This document shows, piece after piece, positions 55,064-64,000 of a DNA stretch of 64,000 nt. Every line of letters begins with the position of its first letter. Within the stretch, counting starts at the first letter, position 1. Location: the NCBI RefSeq assembly GCF_000315795.1, contig NZ_ANHY01000003.1, positions 1 through 64,000 on the forward strand. Direction: 5' to 3'. This stretch comes from Caenispirillum salinarum AK4. GTDB lineage: Bacteria; Pseudomonadota; Alphaproteobacteria; Rhodospirillales; Rhodospirillaceae. The notes under the pieces were generated by a model, which searched no databases, was not told where the DNA came from, and saw nothing but the letters and a program-made list of their open reading frames with translations. The position numbers were made by a program, and so were the translations under genes.

Positions 55064-56635
55064 TCAGGCGTCCGCCGTCGCCTCCGGCGCTGTCCAGCGC
55101 AGCACCGGCTTGCGGGCGGCGCGGGTTTCGTCCAGGCGGCGGCGCGGCGTCAGGTGCGGCGCGGCGGCGAAGTATTCCTTCGCCTGGCCCGACCGCGCCT
55201 TTTCCGCCAGCGCCCGGACGGCGGTGATGAACACGTCCAGCGTCTGACGGCTTTCCGTCTCCGTCGGCTCCATCAGCAGCGCCCCGTGCACGACCAGCGG
55301 GAAGTACATGGTCATGGGGTGGAAGCCCTCGTCGATGAGCGCCTTGGAGAAGTCCAGCGTCGAGACGCCGGTGTCCTTCAGGAAGCGGTCGTCGAACAGG
55401 GCCTCGTGCATGGTCGGCCCCTCGAACGACGGCGTGAGGACGTCCGACAGCTTTGCCATCAGGTAGTTGGCGTTCAGCACCGCGTCGTCGGACGCCTGCC
55501 GCAGGCCGTCGCCGCCCATGCTCATCATGTAGGAGAGCGCGCGGACGAAGACGCCGAACTGGCCGTGGTAGCCCTTCATGCGGCCGAAGGGCGTCTTGCC
55601 GGCGCCCTTGCAGGCGGGGTCGGCCTCATGCTCCACCAAGTGCCAGCCGCTGTCCTGCTTGACCACGAAGGGCAGGGGGGCGAAGGGGGCCAGAGCATCG
55701 GAGAGCACCGTCGGGCCGGAGCCCGGACCACCGCCGCCATGCGGGGTGGAGAAGGTCTTGTGCAGGTTGATGTGCATGGCGTCGACGCCCAGGTCGGCGA
55801 TCTTCACCCGCCCCATGATGGCGTTGTAGTTGGCGCCATCCATGTAGACCAGCGCGCCGGCCTCATGACAGGCCGCGCTGATCTCCACCATGTCGCGCTC
55901 GAACAGGCCGCAGGTGTTGGGGTTGGTGATCATGAAGGCGGCCACGTCGGGGCCGAGCGCGTCCTTCAGGGCGTCCACGTCCACCCGGCCGGCGTCGTTG
56001 GCGGGGATGGAGCGCACCTTGTAGCCGACGGCCGCCGCCGTGGCCGGGTTGGTGCCGTGCGCGCTTTCCGGCACCAGCACGATGGAACGGGCATCGCCAC
56101 GCGCTTCCAGGGCGGCGCGGATCGCCAGCATGCCGGCCAGCTCGCCATGGGCGCCGGCGGCGGGGCTCATGGCGACGGCGGGCATGCCGGTCATGCGCTT
56201 GAGCCAGTCGGCCAGCGTGTCGATCAGCTCCAGCGCCCCTTGCACCGTCTTGGTCGGCTGGAAGGGATGGACGTCGGAGAAGCCGGACAGCCGGGCCAGC
56301 TTTTCGTTCAGGCGCGGGTTGTGCTTCATGGTGCACGAACCCAGCGGGAAGAAGCCGGTGTCGATGCCGTAGTTCTTCTGCGACAGGCGGGTGTAGTGAC
56401 GCACCACCTCGGGCTCCGACAGGCCGGGCAGGCCGACGCGGCCCTTGCGCTTGAGCCCGCCCAGGCGGTCGCCGCCGGCGGTTTCCGGCGCGGGTGGCAG
56501 GTCGACGGCGGACTTGCCGGGGCTGTCCATCTCGAAGATGAGCGGTTCCTCGACCTGGAGGCCCTTGTTGCCGGTGACGGTCGGGCTGTTGGCGCCCTGC
56601 ATGGCGTCCATGGGGTTCATGCCTTCGGGCATCAC
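55064..56635 (-). CDS. gcvPB: Glycine dehydrogenase (decarboxylating) subunit 2
   Basis: 523 residues, the PLP-binding half of the split P-protein. The cofactor lysine is Lys293 in [19 protein letters not shown]; other signatures are [17 protein letters not shown] and [12 protein letters not shown]. It decarboxylates glycine and passes the aminomethyl group to lipoyl-GcvH. The start overlaps the end of gcvPA by 4 nt (ATGA), and the operon terminator follows. The length is normal for the subunit. Confidence 0.95.
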   Translation of the reverse strand: MMPEGMNPMDAMQGANSPTVTGNKGLQVEEPLIFEMDSPGKSAVDLPPAPETAGGDRLGGLKRKGRVGLPGLSEPEVVRHYTRLSQKNYGIDTGFFPLGSCTMKHNPRLNEKLARLSGFSDVHPFQPTKTVQGALELIDTLADWLKRMTGMPAVAMSPAAGAHGELAGMLAIRAALEARGDARSIVLVPESAHGTNPATAAAVGYKVRSIPANDAGRVDVDALKDALGPDVAAFMITNPNTCGLFERDMVEISAACHEAGALVYMDGANYNAIMGRVKIADLGVDAMHINLHKTFSTPHGGGGPGSGPTVLSDALAPFAPLPFVVKQDSGWHLVEHEADPACKGAGKTPFGRMKGYHGQFGVFVRALSYMMSMGGDGLRQASDDAVLNANYLMAKLSDVLTPSFEGPTMHEALFDDRFLKDTGVSTLDFSKALIDEGFHPMTMYFPLVVHGALLMEPTETESRQTLDVFITAVRALAEKARSGQAKEYFAAAPHLTPRRRLDETRAARKPVLRWTAPEATADA

Positions 56636-57975
56636 AGCACCTCCTTCAGCGCGGCGACATAGGCGTCGATGGCGGCCTCGTCGTTCAGTTCGGTGGCGGC
56701 GACCATCATCACGTCGGCCAGTTCCTCGTATTCCGGCCAGAAGCGCGCCGCCGGCACGCCGGCCAGGATGCCCTTGTCGGCGAGCTTATCGACCACCTCG
56801 GTCGCGTCCTTGGGCAGGCGCACGGCGAACTCGTTGAAGAAGGCCGACGGGATCACCTTCACGCCCTTGATCTGCTCCAGCTTTTCCGCCAGCCGCACGG
56901 CGGTGGCGTGGTTGACCTCCGCCAGGCCGGTGAAGCCGGCCTCGCCCAGGAGCGTCATGTGCACCGTGAAGGCCAGCGCAATGAGGCCCGAGTTGGTGCA
57001 GATGTTGGAGGTCGCCTTTTCGCGGCGAATGTGCTGCTCGCGCGTCGAGAGGGTGAGGACGAAACCGCGCCGGCCGTCCTCGTCCACCGTCTCGCCGCAC
57101 AGGCGGCCGGGCATCTGGCGCATGAACTTCTCGCGCGTGGCGAACAGGCCGACGCCGGGGCCGCCGAAGTTGGTCGGGGTGGCGAGGCTTTGCCCTTCCG
57201 CCACCACGATGTCCGCCCCCATCTCGCCCGGCGGATTGACAAGGCCCAGCGACAGGGGCTCAGCCACCGCCACCACCAGCAGCGCGCCGACCTCGTGGCA
57301 GGCGTCCGCCAGGGTGGTCAGGTCCTTGAGGTGGCCGAAGAAGTCCGGGTTCTGGACGACGACGCAGGCGGTGCGGCTGTCCACGCGGCCCACCAGATCC
57401 TCCACCGCCAGCGGGTTGGGGCCCAGCGCCTCGACCTCCGCCGAGGTGTGCTTGAGGAAGGTTTCCGTCGTCGCCGTATAGTGCGGATGCAGCCCGCCCG
57501 ACAGCAGCACGCGGTCGCGCTTGGTCACCCGGATCGCCATGGCGCAGGCTTCCGCGCAGGCCGTCGCGCCGTCGTACATGGAGGCGTTGGCGACCGGCAG
57601 GCCGGTCATCATGGAGACCTGCGTCTGGAACTCGTAAAGGTATTGCAGGGTGCCCTGCGCGATTTCCGGCTGGTAGGGCGTGTAGGCCGTCAGGAACTCG
57701 CCGCGCTGGATGATGTAGTCCAGGCTGGCCGGCACGTGATGGCGATAGGCGCCGCAGCCCAGGAAGCTGGCGGCATCCTGGCCCGTGACGTTCTTGCGCG
57801 CCATGGCCGAGAGCGTGCGTTCCACGGCCATTTCGCTGGCGTGGTCGGGCAGGTCGGTCGGCTCCCCGCCGCGGGCCGAGTCCGGCACGTCGCGGAACAG
57901 GTCGTCGACACTGGCGACGCCGACGGCGTCGAGCATCGCCTTCCGGTCATCGTCGGTGAGGGGAAGGTATCGCAT
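56632..57975 (-). CDS. gcvPA: Glycine dehydrogenase (decarboxylating) subunit 1
   Basis: 447 residues, the N-terminal half of the split P-protein: [63 protein letters not shown] and [18 protein letters not shown]. It partners GcvPB. It is separated from gcvH by 264 bp, which contain the inverted-repeat element at 58046-58211, unlike the tight spacing elsewhere in the operon. Confidence 0.95.
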   Translation of the reverse strand: MRYLPLTDDDRKAMLDAVGVASVDDLFRDVPDSARGGEPTDLPDHASEMAVERTLSAMARKNVTGQDAASFLGCGAYRHHVPASLDYIIQRGEFLTAYTPYQPEIAQGTLQYLYEFQTQVSMMTGLPVANASMYDGATACAEACAMAIRVTKRDRVLLSGGLHPHYTATTETFLKHTSAEVEALGPNPLAVEDLVGRVDSRTACVVVQNPDFFGHLKDLTTLADACHEVGALLVVAVAEPLSLGLVNPPGEMGADIVVAEGQSLATPTNFGGPGVGLFATREKFMRQMPGRLCGETVDEDGRRGFVLTLSTREQHIRREKATSNICTNSGLIALAFTVHMTLLGEAGFTGLAEVNHATAVRLAEKLEQIKGVKVIPSAFFNEFAVRLPKDATEVVDKLADKGILAGVPAARFWPEYEELADVMMVAATELNDEAAIDAYVAALKEVL

Positions 57976-58045
57976 GAGGGTCTCAAGTCCTTCGCGGTGT
58001 GCCGGGCGTGCGTGTGCTCAAGTGGCTAGCGGGGTGCGCGGGGAG

Positions 58046-58211
58046 AACCACCAAGACACAAAGACACCAAGAGAGTGTGCTGACGTCGGCGGGCGTGCAT
58101 CAGCGGTGGCGGGAGGGCTGGAAGCGCGGCGGAGCCGCAATCCCGCCGCGCCGCCGGTTACCGCTGATCCGCGTTCACCCGGACCCTTGGTGTCTTGGTG
58201 CCTTGGTGGTT
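58046..58211. repeat. 166-bp element with 26-bp inverted terminal repeats
   Basis: The left end (58046-58071) begins AACCACCAAGACACAAAGAC; the right end (58186-58211) is its reverse complement except at two positions (24 of 26 match). The arms are internally repetitive (CCAAGACA units). The centre has no open frame of interest. Motifs of the form ACCACCAAGACACCAAGACACC are widely scattered in bacterial genomes; this copy sits between gcvH and gcvPA. It would fold into a long hairpin in the mRNA. It looks like a MITE or REP-like insertion; no target-site duplication was confirmed. Confidence 0.8.
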
Positions 58212-58239
58212 AAAAGCTTCCCGCACCCCGTCAGGGGCC

Positions 58240-58614
58240 TTACAACGAAGCCACGTAGTCGTCGTAGGCGGCCTGGTCCATCAGGTCGCTGGTGTCCGGG
58301 TCGCCGTCCAGCTTCAACTGGTAGAACCAGCCCTCGTTCTCCGGCGACGTGTTGACCGTGCCGGGGGCGTCGGGCAGGTCCTTGTTGAAGGCGACCACCT
58401 CCCCGGCGACGGGGCTGTAGACCTCGCTCGCGGCTTTCACCGACTCCACCACGGCGGCTTCCTCGCCCTTGGCGAGCGAGCGGCCCACCTCCGGCAGTTC
58501 CACGAAGACCACGTCGCCCAGTTGCTCCTGGGCGTAGTGGGTGATGCCGACGGTGGCGGTGTTGCCGTCCTCGACGCGGACCCACTCGTGATCCTTGGTA
58601 AACCACATGGTCAT
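58240..58614 (-). CDS. gcvH: Glycine cleavage system H protein
   Basis: 124 residues with the lipoyl-lysine motif [14 protein letters not shown] (Lys60), FTKDHEWV near the start and the family C-terminus [10 protein letters not shown]. It shuttles the aminomethyl group between P, T and L proteins. ATG 58614 is used; a second ATG at 58608 is also possible. It starts 5 nt after gcvT. Confidence 0.95.
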   Translation of the reverse strand: MTMWFTKDHEWVRVEDGNTATVGITHYAQEQLGDVVFVELPEVGRSLAKGEEAAVVESVKAASEVYSPVAGEVVAFNKDLPDAPGTVNTSPENEGWFYQLKLDGDPDTSDLMDQAAYDDYVASL

Positions 58615-58619
58615 GAAGC

Positions 58620-59738
58620 CTATCCCCTGTAGTAGTTCTGCTTGACGAAGGGCAGGGCCGCGACCTCGGCCGGCATGGCCTTGCCCCGCACGATGAGTTG
58701 GAGCGGCGTGCCGGGCTCGGCCAGCGCCGCCTCCACGTAACCCATGGCGACCGGCCCGTTGACCGAGGGCCCGAAGCCGCCCGAGGTGATCTCGCCGACC
58801 GTGCGGCCGGTCTCGTCCTGAATTTCGGTGTGCGCCCGCGCCGGCGCCCGACCGGCAGGCTTGATGCCCACCCGCTTGCGTGCCGGACCCTCCTCGCGCT
58901 GCTTGAGGATGAAGTCGGCGCCCGGGAAGCCGCCTTCCTCCCGCCGGCGCTTGGAGATCGCCCAGGTCAGCGCGGCCTCCACCGGCGTGGTGGTGGTGTC
59001 GATGTCCGAGCCGTAGAGGCACAGCCCCGCCTCCAGCCGCAGGGAATCGCGCGCACCGAGGCCGATGGGCGCCACGTCCGCCTGTTCCAGCAGGTGGCGG
59101 GCCAGGTGCTCGGCCTGATCGGCGGGGACGGAAATCTCGAACCCGTCCTCGCCGGTGTAGCCCGAGCGCGTGACGAAGCAGGGCACACCGTTCACTTCCA
59201 GCGGGCCGGCGGTCATGAAGGTCATGGCCGTGGACGAGGGTGCGAGATGCTCCATCACCTTCGCCGCCGCCGGACCCTGCAGGGCGATCAGCGCGCGGTC
59301 CTCCAGGATTTCAAGCTGGCACCCGCGCGGCTCCAGGTGGGCCTTCATGCGGGCGAAGTCGGCGTCCTTCACGGCGGCGTTGACCACCAGATACAGATGG
59401 TCGCCGGCGTTGGAGACCATCAGGTCATCAAGGATGCCGCCATTCTCGTCGGTAAACAGTGTGTAACGCTGGCGCCCGGTCTTCAGCCCCTGGATGTCGC
59501 CGGTGACCAGCCCTTCCAGCGCCTCCGCCCGGTTTTCGCCGTGGATGCGGCACTGGCCCATGTGGCTGACGTCGAACAGCCCGGCGGCTTGCCGCGTGTG
59601 CAGGTGTTCCTTCAGCACGCCCATGGGATACTGCACCGGCATGGCGTAGCCGGCGAACGGCACCATCTTGGCGCCCAGCTCGCGGTGCAGGGCGTCCAGC
59701 GGCGTGGATTTCAGGGATTCGGCGTTGGGTTCCGACAT
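58620..59738 (-). CDS. gcvT: Aminomethyltransferase (glycine cleavage T protein)
   Basis: 372 residues. Folate-binding and family landmarks are [69 protein letters not shown] and [10 protein letters not shown]. It transfers the methylene to tetrahydrofolate and releases ammonia. ATG 59738 was chosen because it fits the family N-terminus; the open frame continues upstream into the riboswitch. It is the first gene of the gcv operon. Confidence 0.95.
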   Translation of the reverse strand: MSEPNAESLKSTPLDALHRELGAKMVPFAGYAMPVQYPMGVLKEHLHTRQAAGLFDVSHMGQCRIHGENRAEALEGLVTGDIQGLKTGRQRYTLFTDENGGILDDLMVSNAGDHLYLVVNAAVKDADFARMKAHLEPRGCQLEILEDRALIALQGPAAAKVMEHLAPSSTAMTFMTAGPLEVNGVPCFVTRSGYTGEDGFEISVPADQAEHLARHLLEQADVAPIGLGARDSLRLEAGLCLYGSDIDTTTTPVEAALTWAISKRRREEGGFPGADFILKQREEGPARKRVGIKPAGRAPARAHTEIQDETGRTVGEITSGGFGPSVNGPVAMGYVEAALAEPGTPLQLIVRGKAMPAEVAALPFVKQNYYRG

Positions 59739-59790
59739 GCGGCCTCCGACAGACAGGGCATCGGCCGCGGCGGATGGGCCGCGACGGTGA

Positions 59791-60027
59791 TGCCCCCCTC
59801 TGTCCCGAGACCTGAAAGATTCACCGGGCACGGGCCTGCGTTGCGCGGGGCCGGGCCGGGCTTACTTCGTCGGTGAGGGCCGGACATCCCTTCGGAAGGA
59901 ACGCACGACCCCGCTTTCCAGAGCATCCCCCTGACCCGCGCGGTCCCTGGTGCCTGAGAGTTTCCGGGGGCGGTTGCTCCTTCGGCGCCGGCTTATCCCC
60001 TGACGGAGCGGCCGGTCTCTCCCGCGC
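59791..60027 (-). promoter_or_regulatory. Tandem glycine riboswitch upstream of gcvT
   Basis: Read on the minus strand from about 60027. Aptamer 1 opens with GCGGGAGAGACC and has GCCGAAGGAGCAA and AACTCTCAGGCACCAGGGAC. A short linker leads to aptamer 2, which contains CACCGACGAAGTAA, AATCTTTCAGG and the closing GGGACAGAGGGGGGCA near 59791. These are the conserved cores of the two-domain glycine riboswitch, normally an ON switch for glycine cleavage genes. It ends 52 nt before the gcvT start; no clean terminator hairpin was seen, so control may act on translation. The flanking bases (60028-60100) appear empty and should hold the promoter. Confidence 0.92.
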
Positions 60028-60100
60028 GGCGGATCGGGATGGCGCTAGTGTAGAGGATCGGCAGGATACGTCAACGGCGGCTGTTGTGCGGTGCGTCGCC

Positions 60101-60703
60101 CTACCGCGCCCCTGCCGCCGACCGCTCGCGGTTGCGCTGGAGCTGTTCCGGCGTCAGTTGCAGGCCGATGTAAATGTCCTCGTCCGCCAGGCTCTCGCCG
60201 GGGGCGCGGGGAAGGGTCAGGGTGATGGGTTCGTCGCGCACCGCCATCACCGGCGTCACCGGATCGGCGAATGCGAAGCGCAGGGGGAAGACCTGCTTGC
60301 CGGCCGGGTCGGGGTAATAGCTGGGGATCGCAGCGAAGTAGGAAAAGGTCCCCGTCGCCGTGCCTTCGGGTGCGGCGGGGCCGCGCTCCACCAGGAACTG
60401 CGGCACCACCTGCACGATGACCGCGTCGTCCTCGTATTCGCAGGCGCCGCCGTAGCCCTGGATCTCGATGGCGTAGGTCATGTCGGTGATGTCGCGGCCC
60501 TGGCCGGCGTACTGCACCATTTGTGCAGTGTCGCGGTCGATGCGCACCGTCGGGCAGGGGGGCGGCGGTTCGTCGTCCAGGTCCAGTCCGAGGGACGAGC
60601 AGGCCCCCAGTGCCGCCACGCCTCCCAACACGAGCGCCAGTCGGCCGAAGCGGCGGGCAGGGGCGGTGGCGGCAGCGGCGCGGGCGGTGTCGGAAAAGGG
60701 CAT
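60101..60703 (-). CDS. Hypothetical lipoprotein
   Basis: 200 residues; lipoprotein signal LVLGGVAALGACSSLGLD with the modified Cys at about residue 34. A small beta-rich domain follows (VRIDRDTAQMVQYAGQ, IQGYGGACEYEDDAVIVQVVPQFLVERGP) and a Gln/Arg-rich C-terminus. No family name can be given. It is probably an outer-membrane or periplasmic lipoprotein. ATG 60703 gives the complete signal; the frame extends upstream without sense. Confidence 0.72.
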   Translation of the reverse strand: MPFSDTARAAAATAPARRFGRLALVLGGVAALGACSSLGLDLDDEPPPPCPTVRIDRDTAQMVQYAGQGRDITDMTYAIEIQGYGGACEYEDDAVIVQVVPQFLVERGPAAPEGTATGTFSYFAAIPSYYPDPAGKQVFPLRFAFADPVTPVMAVRDEPITLTLPRAPGESLADEDIYIGLQLTPEQLQRNRERSAAGAR

Positions 60704-60782
60704 GGCGGGGTCCCGAACAGGCGTGGCAGGGTCTTTGAATTCCGAGGTGCGGACCCGCCGAAACGCCGCCAGCCGTGTGCAT

Positions 60783-61037
60783 CTACAGCCGGGCGTGGCT
60801 GCCGTCGCACCAGGGCGGCGTGGTGGTCCGCTTGCAGCCACAGAGATACTTGGTCCCCGCGTCCTCGGCAACCTCCACCAGGGGTTTCAGGCCCGTGCCC
60901 TTGTGCGACCCGTCGCAGAAGGCGCCGTTCTTCGTCCGGCCGCAGGCGCACCAGAACAGTTTCTGGCCGGCTTCGACCTGCACGGCGAAGGGCTCGGGCT
61001 GGGTGACGAGGGGCTCGGCGGGCGTGTCCTGGGGCAT
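60783..61037 (-). CDS. Double CDGSH iron-sulfur domain protein
   Basis: 84 residues with two CDGSH motifs: CACGRTKNGAFCDGSHKGT and CGCKRTTTPPWCDGSHARL, each supplying the three Cys and one His that hold a [2Fe-2S] cluster. Family members act in redox sensing or Fe-S transfer. ATG 61037 follows a GGAG-containing sequence. It is divergent from ispH, itself an Fe-S enzyme. Confidence 0.9.
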   Translation of the reverse strand: MPQDTPAEPLVTQPEPFAVQVEAGQKLFWCACGRTKNGAFCDGSHKGTGLKPLVEVAEDAGTKYLCGCKRTTTPPWCDGSHARL

Positions 61038-61200
61038 GGGCGCGCTCCTGTGCGGGTGAGGCCGGGTGCGGTTTCCCTTTCCGGGCCGCCGGGCGATCTG
61101 GTATTGCATGGGGCGGCCGTCCTCCTCACCTGAGGGCGTCCCGCGCCGACCTCAAGACGCTGCCGCATCTTCGCCGGATTCCAGCCGGATACTCTGCTCC

Positions 61201-62160
61201 ATGACCGAAACGCTGAAGTTCCTGCCCCCGCTGACCCTCGTGCTTGCCGGCCCCCGCGGCTTCTGCGCCGGCGTCGACCGCGCCATCCAGATCGTGGAAC
61301 GCGCGCTGGCCAAGTACGGAGCGCCGGTCTACGTGCGGCACGAGATCGTCCATAACCGGTTCGTCGTCGACGGCCTGCGGGACAAGGGCGCGGTGTTCGT
61401 GGAGGAACTGGACCAGGTGCCCGACGACGCGCCGGTCATCTTCTCCGCGCACGGCGTGCCCAAGCGCGTGCCGGCGGAGGCCGGACGCCGGGGGCTGGAG
61501 TTCCTGGACGCCACCTGTCCGCTGGTCAGCAAGGTGCACACCCAGGCGGAGCGCCACCACGCCGCCGGCCGCCAGATCATCCTCATCGGCCACGCCAACC
61601 ACCCCGAGGTCATCGGCACCATGGGCCAGGTGCCCGAGGGCCGCATGATCCTGGTGGAAACGCGCGAGGAGGTCGACACGCTGGCGGTGGAGGACCCCGA
61701 GAACCTCGCCTTCGTCACCCAGACCACCCTGTCGGTGGAGGAGACCGCCGGCATCGTGGAAGCCCTGCGCGACCGCTTCCCCAGCATCCAGGGCCCGCGC
61801 AAGGAAGACATCTGCTACGCCACCACCAACCGCCAGGCGGCGGTGCGGACCATGGCGGCGGGCGTGGATGCGTTGCTGGTTCTGGGCGCGCCCAACTCCA
61901 GCAACTCCCGCCGTCTGGTGGAGACCGCGAAGGACGCCGGCTGCGACCGCGCCGTTTTGGTGCAGCGCGCCGCCGACATCGACTGGTCGACGCTGACGGG
62001 TGTCAAGCGCCTGGGCATCACCGCCGGGGCCAGTGCGCCGGAGGTGCTGGTGGAAGAGGTGGTCGACGCCGCCCGCCAGCGCTACACGGTGACGGTGGAG
62101 GACGCCACCATTGCCGAGGAAACCATCACCTTCAAGCTGCCCCGCGCGCTGAGTGCGTGA
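61201..62160 (+). CDS. ispH: 4-hydroxy-3-methylbut-2-enyl diphosphate reductase
   Basis: 319 residues with the three cluster cysteines in [24 protein letters not shown] and [11 protein letters not shown], plus [11 protein letters not shown] near the substrate site. It makes IPP and DMAPP in the last step of the non-mevalonate pathway. ATG 61201 is the start by family comparison; the open frame extends upstream. It is followed by thrB after 65 nt and rnhA. Confidence 0.95.
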   Translation: MTETLKFLPPLTLVLAGPRGFCAGVDRAIQIVERALAKYGAPVYVRHEIVHNRFVVDGLRDKGAVFVEELDQVPDDAPVIFSAHGVPKRVPAEAGRRGLEFLDATCPLVSKVHTQAERHHAAGRQIILIGHANHPEVIGTMGQVPEGRMILVETREEVDTLAVEDPENLAFVTQTTLSVEETAGIVEALRDRFPSIQGPRKEDICYATTNRQAAVRTMAAGVDALLVLGAPNSSNSRRLVETAKDAGCDRAVLVQRAADIDWSTLTGVKRLGITAGASAPEVLVEEVVDAARQRYTVTVEDATIAEETITFKLPRALSA

Positions 62161-62225
62161 CGATCGGCGCCCGGCGCGCTAGAACGGGCGCCGAGTGAAA
62201 CAGGATCGCAAGGAACGGGGCAGGC

Positions 62226-63203
62226 ATGGCCGTTTACACCGACGTGTCCGACGAGGACCTGGAAGCCTTCGTCGCCGAGTACGACATCGGCGCCGTGGAA
62301 AGCTGCAAGGGCATCGCCGAGGGCGTCGAGAATTCCAACTACCTGCTGCAGACGGACACCGGGCCGTACATCCTGACGCTGTATGAAAAGCGGGTGAACC
62401 CGGACGACCTGCCGTTCTTCCTGAACCTGCTGGACCACCTGGCGGCGCGCGGCGTGAAGTGCCCCACGCCCATCCACGGCCGCGACGGGCGGGCGCTGCG
62501 GGAACTGTGCGGACGTCCCGCTGCCATCACCAGCTTCCTGCGCGGCATGTGGCCCAAGCGCATCCTGCCGCACCACACCGCCGAACTGGGCAAGGCCATG
62601 GCGGAGCTGCACGCCGCCGGCGCCGATTTCCCCATGAGCCGCCGCAACGACCTGTCGGTGGACGGCTGGCGGCCCCTGTTCGACCGCTGCGCCGACGCCG
62701 CCGACTCGGTGCGCCCGGGCCTGCGGGAGACGGTCGCGCGGGAACTGGACGTGCTCGAGGCCCGCTGGCCCAGGGACCTGCCGACGGGCGTCATCCACGC
62801 CGACCTGTTCCCCGACAACGTGTTCTTCCTGGGCGAGAAGTGTTCCGGCCTGATCGACTTCTACTTCGCCTGCACCGACGCCTTTGCCTACGACATCGCC
62901 ATCTGCCTGAACGCCTGGTGCTTCGAGCCCGACGGGCAGTTCAACATCACCAAGGCGCGCAACCTGCTGCTGGCCTACAGCCGCCTCAAGCCCGTCAGCA
63001 AGGCGGAGTTGGAGGCGCTGCCGATCCTGTGCCGGGGCGCGGCGATGCGGTTCCTGCTGACCCGCCTGTATGACTGGGTGAACACGCCGGAAGGGGCCAT
63101 GGTCAAGCGCAAGGACCCGGGCGAGTACCTGCACAAGCTGGTCTTTCATCAGCAGGTGGACAGCGCGGCGGCCTACGGCCTCGACCCGGCGGACGTGGCA
63201 TGA
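62226..63203 (+). CDS. thrB: Homoserine kinase (APH-fold, ThrB type II)
   Basis: 325 residues with the aminoglycoside-phosphotransferase fold typical of alphaproteobacterial Thr[18 protein letters not shown], catalytic [14 protein letters not shown] and the metal-site [10 protein letters not shown]. It phosphorylates L-homoserine in threonine synthesis. The upstream gap has an 8-bp perfect hairpin (CGGCGCCC 62165-62172 with GGGCGCCG 62186-62193). The end overlaps rnhA by 4 nt. Confidence 0.93.
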   Translation: MAVYTDVSDEDLEAFVAEYDIGAVESCKGIAEGVENSNYLLQTDTGPYILTLYEKRVNPDDLPFFLNLLDHLAARGVKCPTPIHGRDGRALRELCGRPAAITSFLRGMWPKRILPHHTAELGKAMAELHAAGADFPMSRRNDLSVDGWRPLFDRCADAADSVRPGLRETVARELDVLEARWPRDLPTGVIHADLFPDNVFFLGEKCSGLIDFYFACTDAFAYDIAICLNAWCFEPDGQFNITKARNLLLAYSRLKPVSKAELEALPILCRGAAMRFLLTRLYDWVNTPEGAMVKRKDPGEYLHKLVFHQQVDSAAAYGLDPADVA

Positions 63204-63679
63204 GCGAGGACGCGGGCAACAAGACGGTGGAGCTGTACACCGACGGCGCGTGCTCGGGCAATCCGGGGCCGGGCGGCTGGGGCGCCATCCTGCGCTTCAA
63301 GGGCGTGGAGAAGGAACTGTCGGGCGGCGAGGCCCAGACAACCAACAACCGCATGGAGATGATGGCCGTCATCGAGGGCCTGAACGCGCTCACGCGGCCT
63401 TGCACGGTGGACGTCTACACCGACAGCAAGTACGTGATGGACGGCATCACCAAGTGGATTTTCGGCTGGAAGAAGAACGGCTGGAAGACCGCCGGCAAAA
63501 AGCCCGTCAAGAACGCCGAACTGTGGCAGGAACTCGACGCCGCAGCGCGCCGTCATACGGTGGAGTGGCACTGGGTGAAAGGCCACGCCGGCCACGCCGA
63601 GAACGAGCGCGCCGACGCGCTGGCCCGCGGGGCCATCAAGACCATCGGCGGGCAAGAGGCGGCAGAGAAGGCGGACTGA
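63200..63679 (+). CDS. rnhA: Ribonuclease HI
   Basis: 159 residues, full length. The active-site set is visible: Asp in [16 protein letters not shown], Glu in [13 protein letters not shown], Asp in [12 protein letters not shown], and the His and last Asp in [17 protein letters not shown]. It removes RNA from RNA-DNA hybrids. ATG 63200 overlaps the thrB stop; thrB-rnhA adjacency is common in alphaproteobacteria. Confidence 0.96.
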   Translation: MSEDAGNKTVELYTDGACSGNPGPGGWGAILRFKGVEKELSGGEAQTTNNRMEMMAVIEGLNALTRPCTVDVYTDSKYVMDGITKWIFGWKKNGWKTAGKKPVKNAELWQELDAAARRHTVEWHWVKGHAGHAENERADALARGAIKTIGGQEAAEKAD

Positions 63680-63727
63680 GGGCCGCCGCGGTCCGGCGGG
63701 CCGGTCGGAGCCCGCCGCAAGGTGATA

Positions 63728-63763
63728 CCGGACGACACTTGAAAACATACAGTTGTCGTCCGG
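63728..63763 (+). promoter_or_regulatory. 10-bp perfect inverted repeat downstream of rnhA
   Basis: CCGGACGACA (63728-63737) and TGTCGTCCGG (63754-63763) around a 16-nt A/T-richer centre. No T-run follows. The spacing suits a dimeric repressor operator for the efflux gene downstream or a loose hairpin at the rnhA 3' end. Confidence 0.55.
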
Positions 63764-63797
63764 CAAGGCCGACCGGCCGCCGCGCCTAGTGGCGCGT

Positions 63798-63876
63798 GAG
63801 GCTGCGTGCCGCTTGGAGCCGAAGGCGTGCGCGGAAGCGCGCACACCGCAGCCTCGATGATTTCAATCATCGAGGC
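63798..63876 (+). promoter_or_regulatory. Structured leader with competing hairpins before a PACE-type gene
   Basis: GAGGCTGCG (63798-63806) pairs with CGCAGCCTC (63847-63855), enclosing a 7-bp GTGCGCG/CGCGCAC hairpin (63827-63844). The same GCCTC also begins a perfect 12-bp hairpin, GCCTCGATGATT (63851-63862) with AATCATCGAGGC (63865-63876). The two structures share bases and exclude each other, as in attenuators or riboswitches. It ends 71 nt before the start of the efflux gene. No known riboswitch core was recognised. Confidence 0.6.
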
Positions 63877-63947
63877 GTATGAGGACGACCTCCCCCAATC
63901 GGGATCAGCATTCGGGACGGCCCGACGCGAGAGCCGGAGGACTTTTC

Positions 63948-64000
63948 GTGCGCACGACGTGGGATCGCATCCGCCAGGCCGTCAGCTTCGAACTGATCGG
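63948..64000 (+). CDS. PACE-family efflux transporter, 5' end only
   Basis: Only the first 17 codons fit in the window: GTG start, then RTTWDRIRQAVSFELI. GGAGG lies 8 nt upstream. This N-terminus is typical of the proteobacterial antimicrobial compound efflux family (small four-helix exporters such as AceI), whose members start with a similar RIRHAxxFE stretch. The rest lies beyond the window, so the family call rests on 17 residues. Confidence 0.65.
   Translation, partial: MRTTWDRIRQAVSFELI

Noticed and set aside
63798-63876. Known guanidine (ykkC-type) riboswitch
   Set aside because: The conserved core sequences of the guanidine classes are not visible; only paired stems are present.

Overview
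The window looks like chromosomal DNA of a high-GC alphaproteobacterium, probably a Rhodospirillales-like lineage. The evidence is very strong G/C bias at third codon positions on both strands, an initiator tRNA 3' end with the CCU anticodon-stem variant at position 1 (in many alphaproteobacteria tRNA-fMet closes the rRNA operon), split glycine dehydrogenase subunits gcvPA/gcvPB, a BioMNY biotin transporter, a phasin and UdgX. No transposase, integrase, phage gene or CRISPR array was seen.

Region 1 (599-18486, + strand) is the most unusual part. Twelve closely packed or overlapping genes encode a membrane-anchored trypsin-like protease, SrfA-, SrfB- and SrfC-like proteins (membrane protein, Hsp70/actin-fold ATPase, GTPase), a proline-rich bitopic protein with Sel1-like C-terminus, a secreted vWA protein, a MacB/LolCDE-like ABC ATPase and FtsX-type permease, a secreted FGE/SUMF1-fold protein without the expected catalytic cysteines, two lipoproteins, and a membrane-anchored vWA protein whose sequence follows the integrin beta I-like domain. 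It reads as one envelope-spanning machine driven by two cytoplasmic NTPases. Its function is not known to me.

Region 2 (18494-21190, - strand) is an operon of a hypothetical gene, SbtA-type bicarbonate transporter, PII-like SbtB partner and LysR regulator. Region 3 (21344-30073) is an iron-siderophore locus: ExbB and a DUF2325 protein diverge from a TonB receptor-FhuF-like reductase-FhuC-FhuD-FhuB operon, with a Fur-box-like palindrome between them. Two small genes and a TAXI-TRAP transporter (30946-34380) follow, ending in a strong terminator. Next come UdgX (-), a phasin (+) and a DUF421 protein (-).

Region 4 (36625-47388, + strand) is a glycerol and sugar-phosphate run: glpK, glpD, glpF, a GlpV-like binding protein without its ABC partners, a GH65 phosphorylase/hydrolase, a D-2-hydroxyacid dehydrogenase, a PfkB sugar kinase and a VIT1/CCC1 protein. 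A lone six-hairpin-like protein (-) and bioMNY (+) follow.

Region 5 (50395-61037, mostly - strand) has a cytochrome c, tRNA-Gln(TTG), a MauG/cytochrome c peroxidase overlapping a PAS-GGDEF-EAL protein, and the glycine cleavage operon gcvT-gcvH-gcvPA-gcvPB. A tandem glycine riboswitch controls that operon, which is interrupted by a 166-bp inverted-repeat element and closed by a terminator. A lipoprotein and a double-CDGSH Fe-S protein come next. The window ends with ispH-thrB-rnhA (+), a structured non-coding stretch, and the first codons of a PACE-type efflux gene running off the end.
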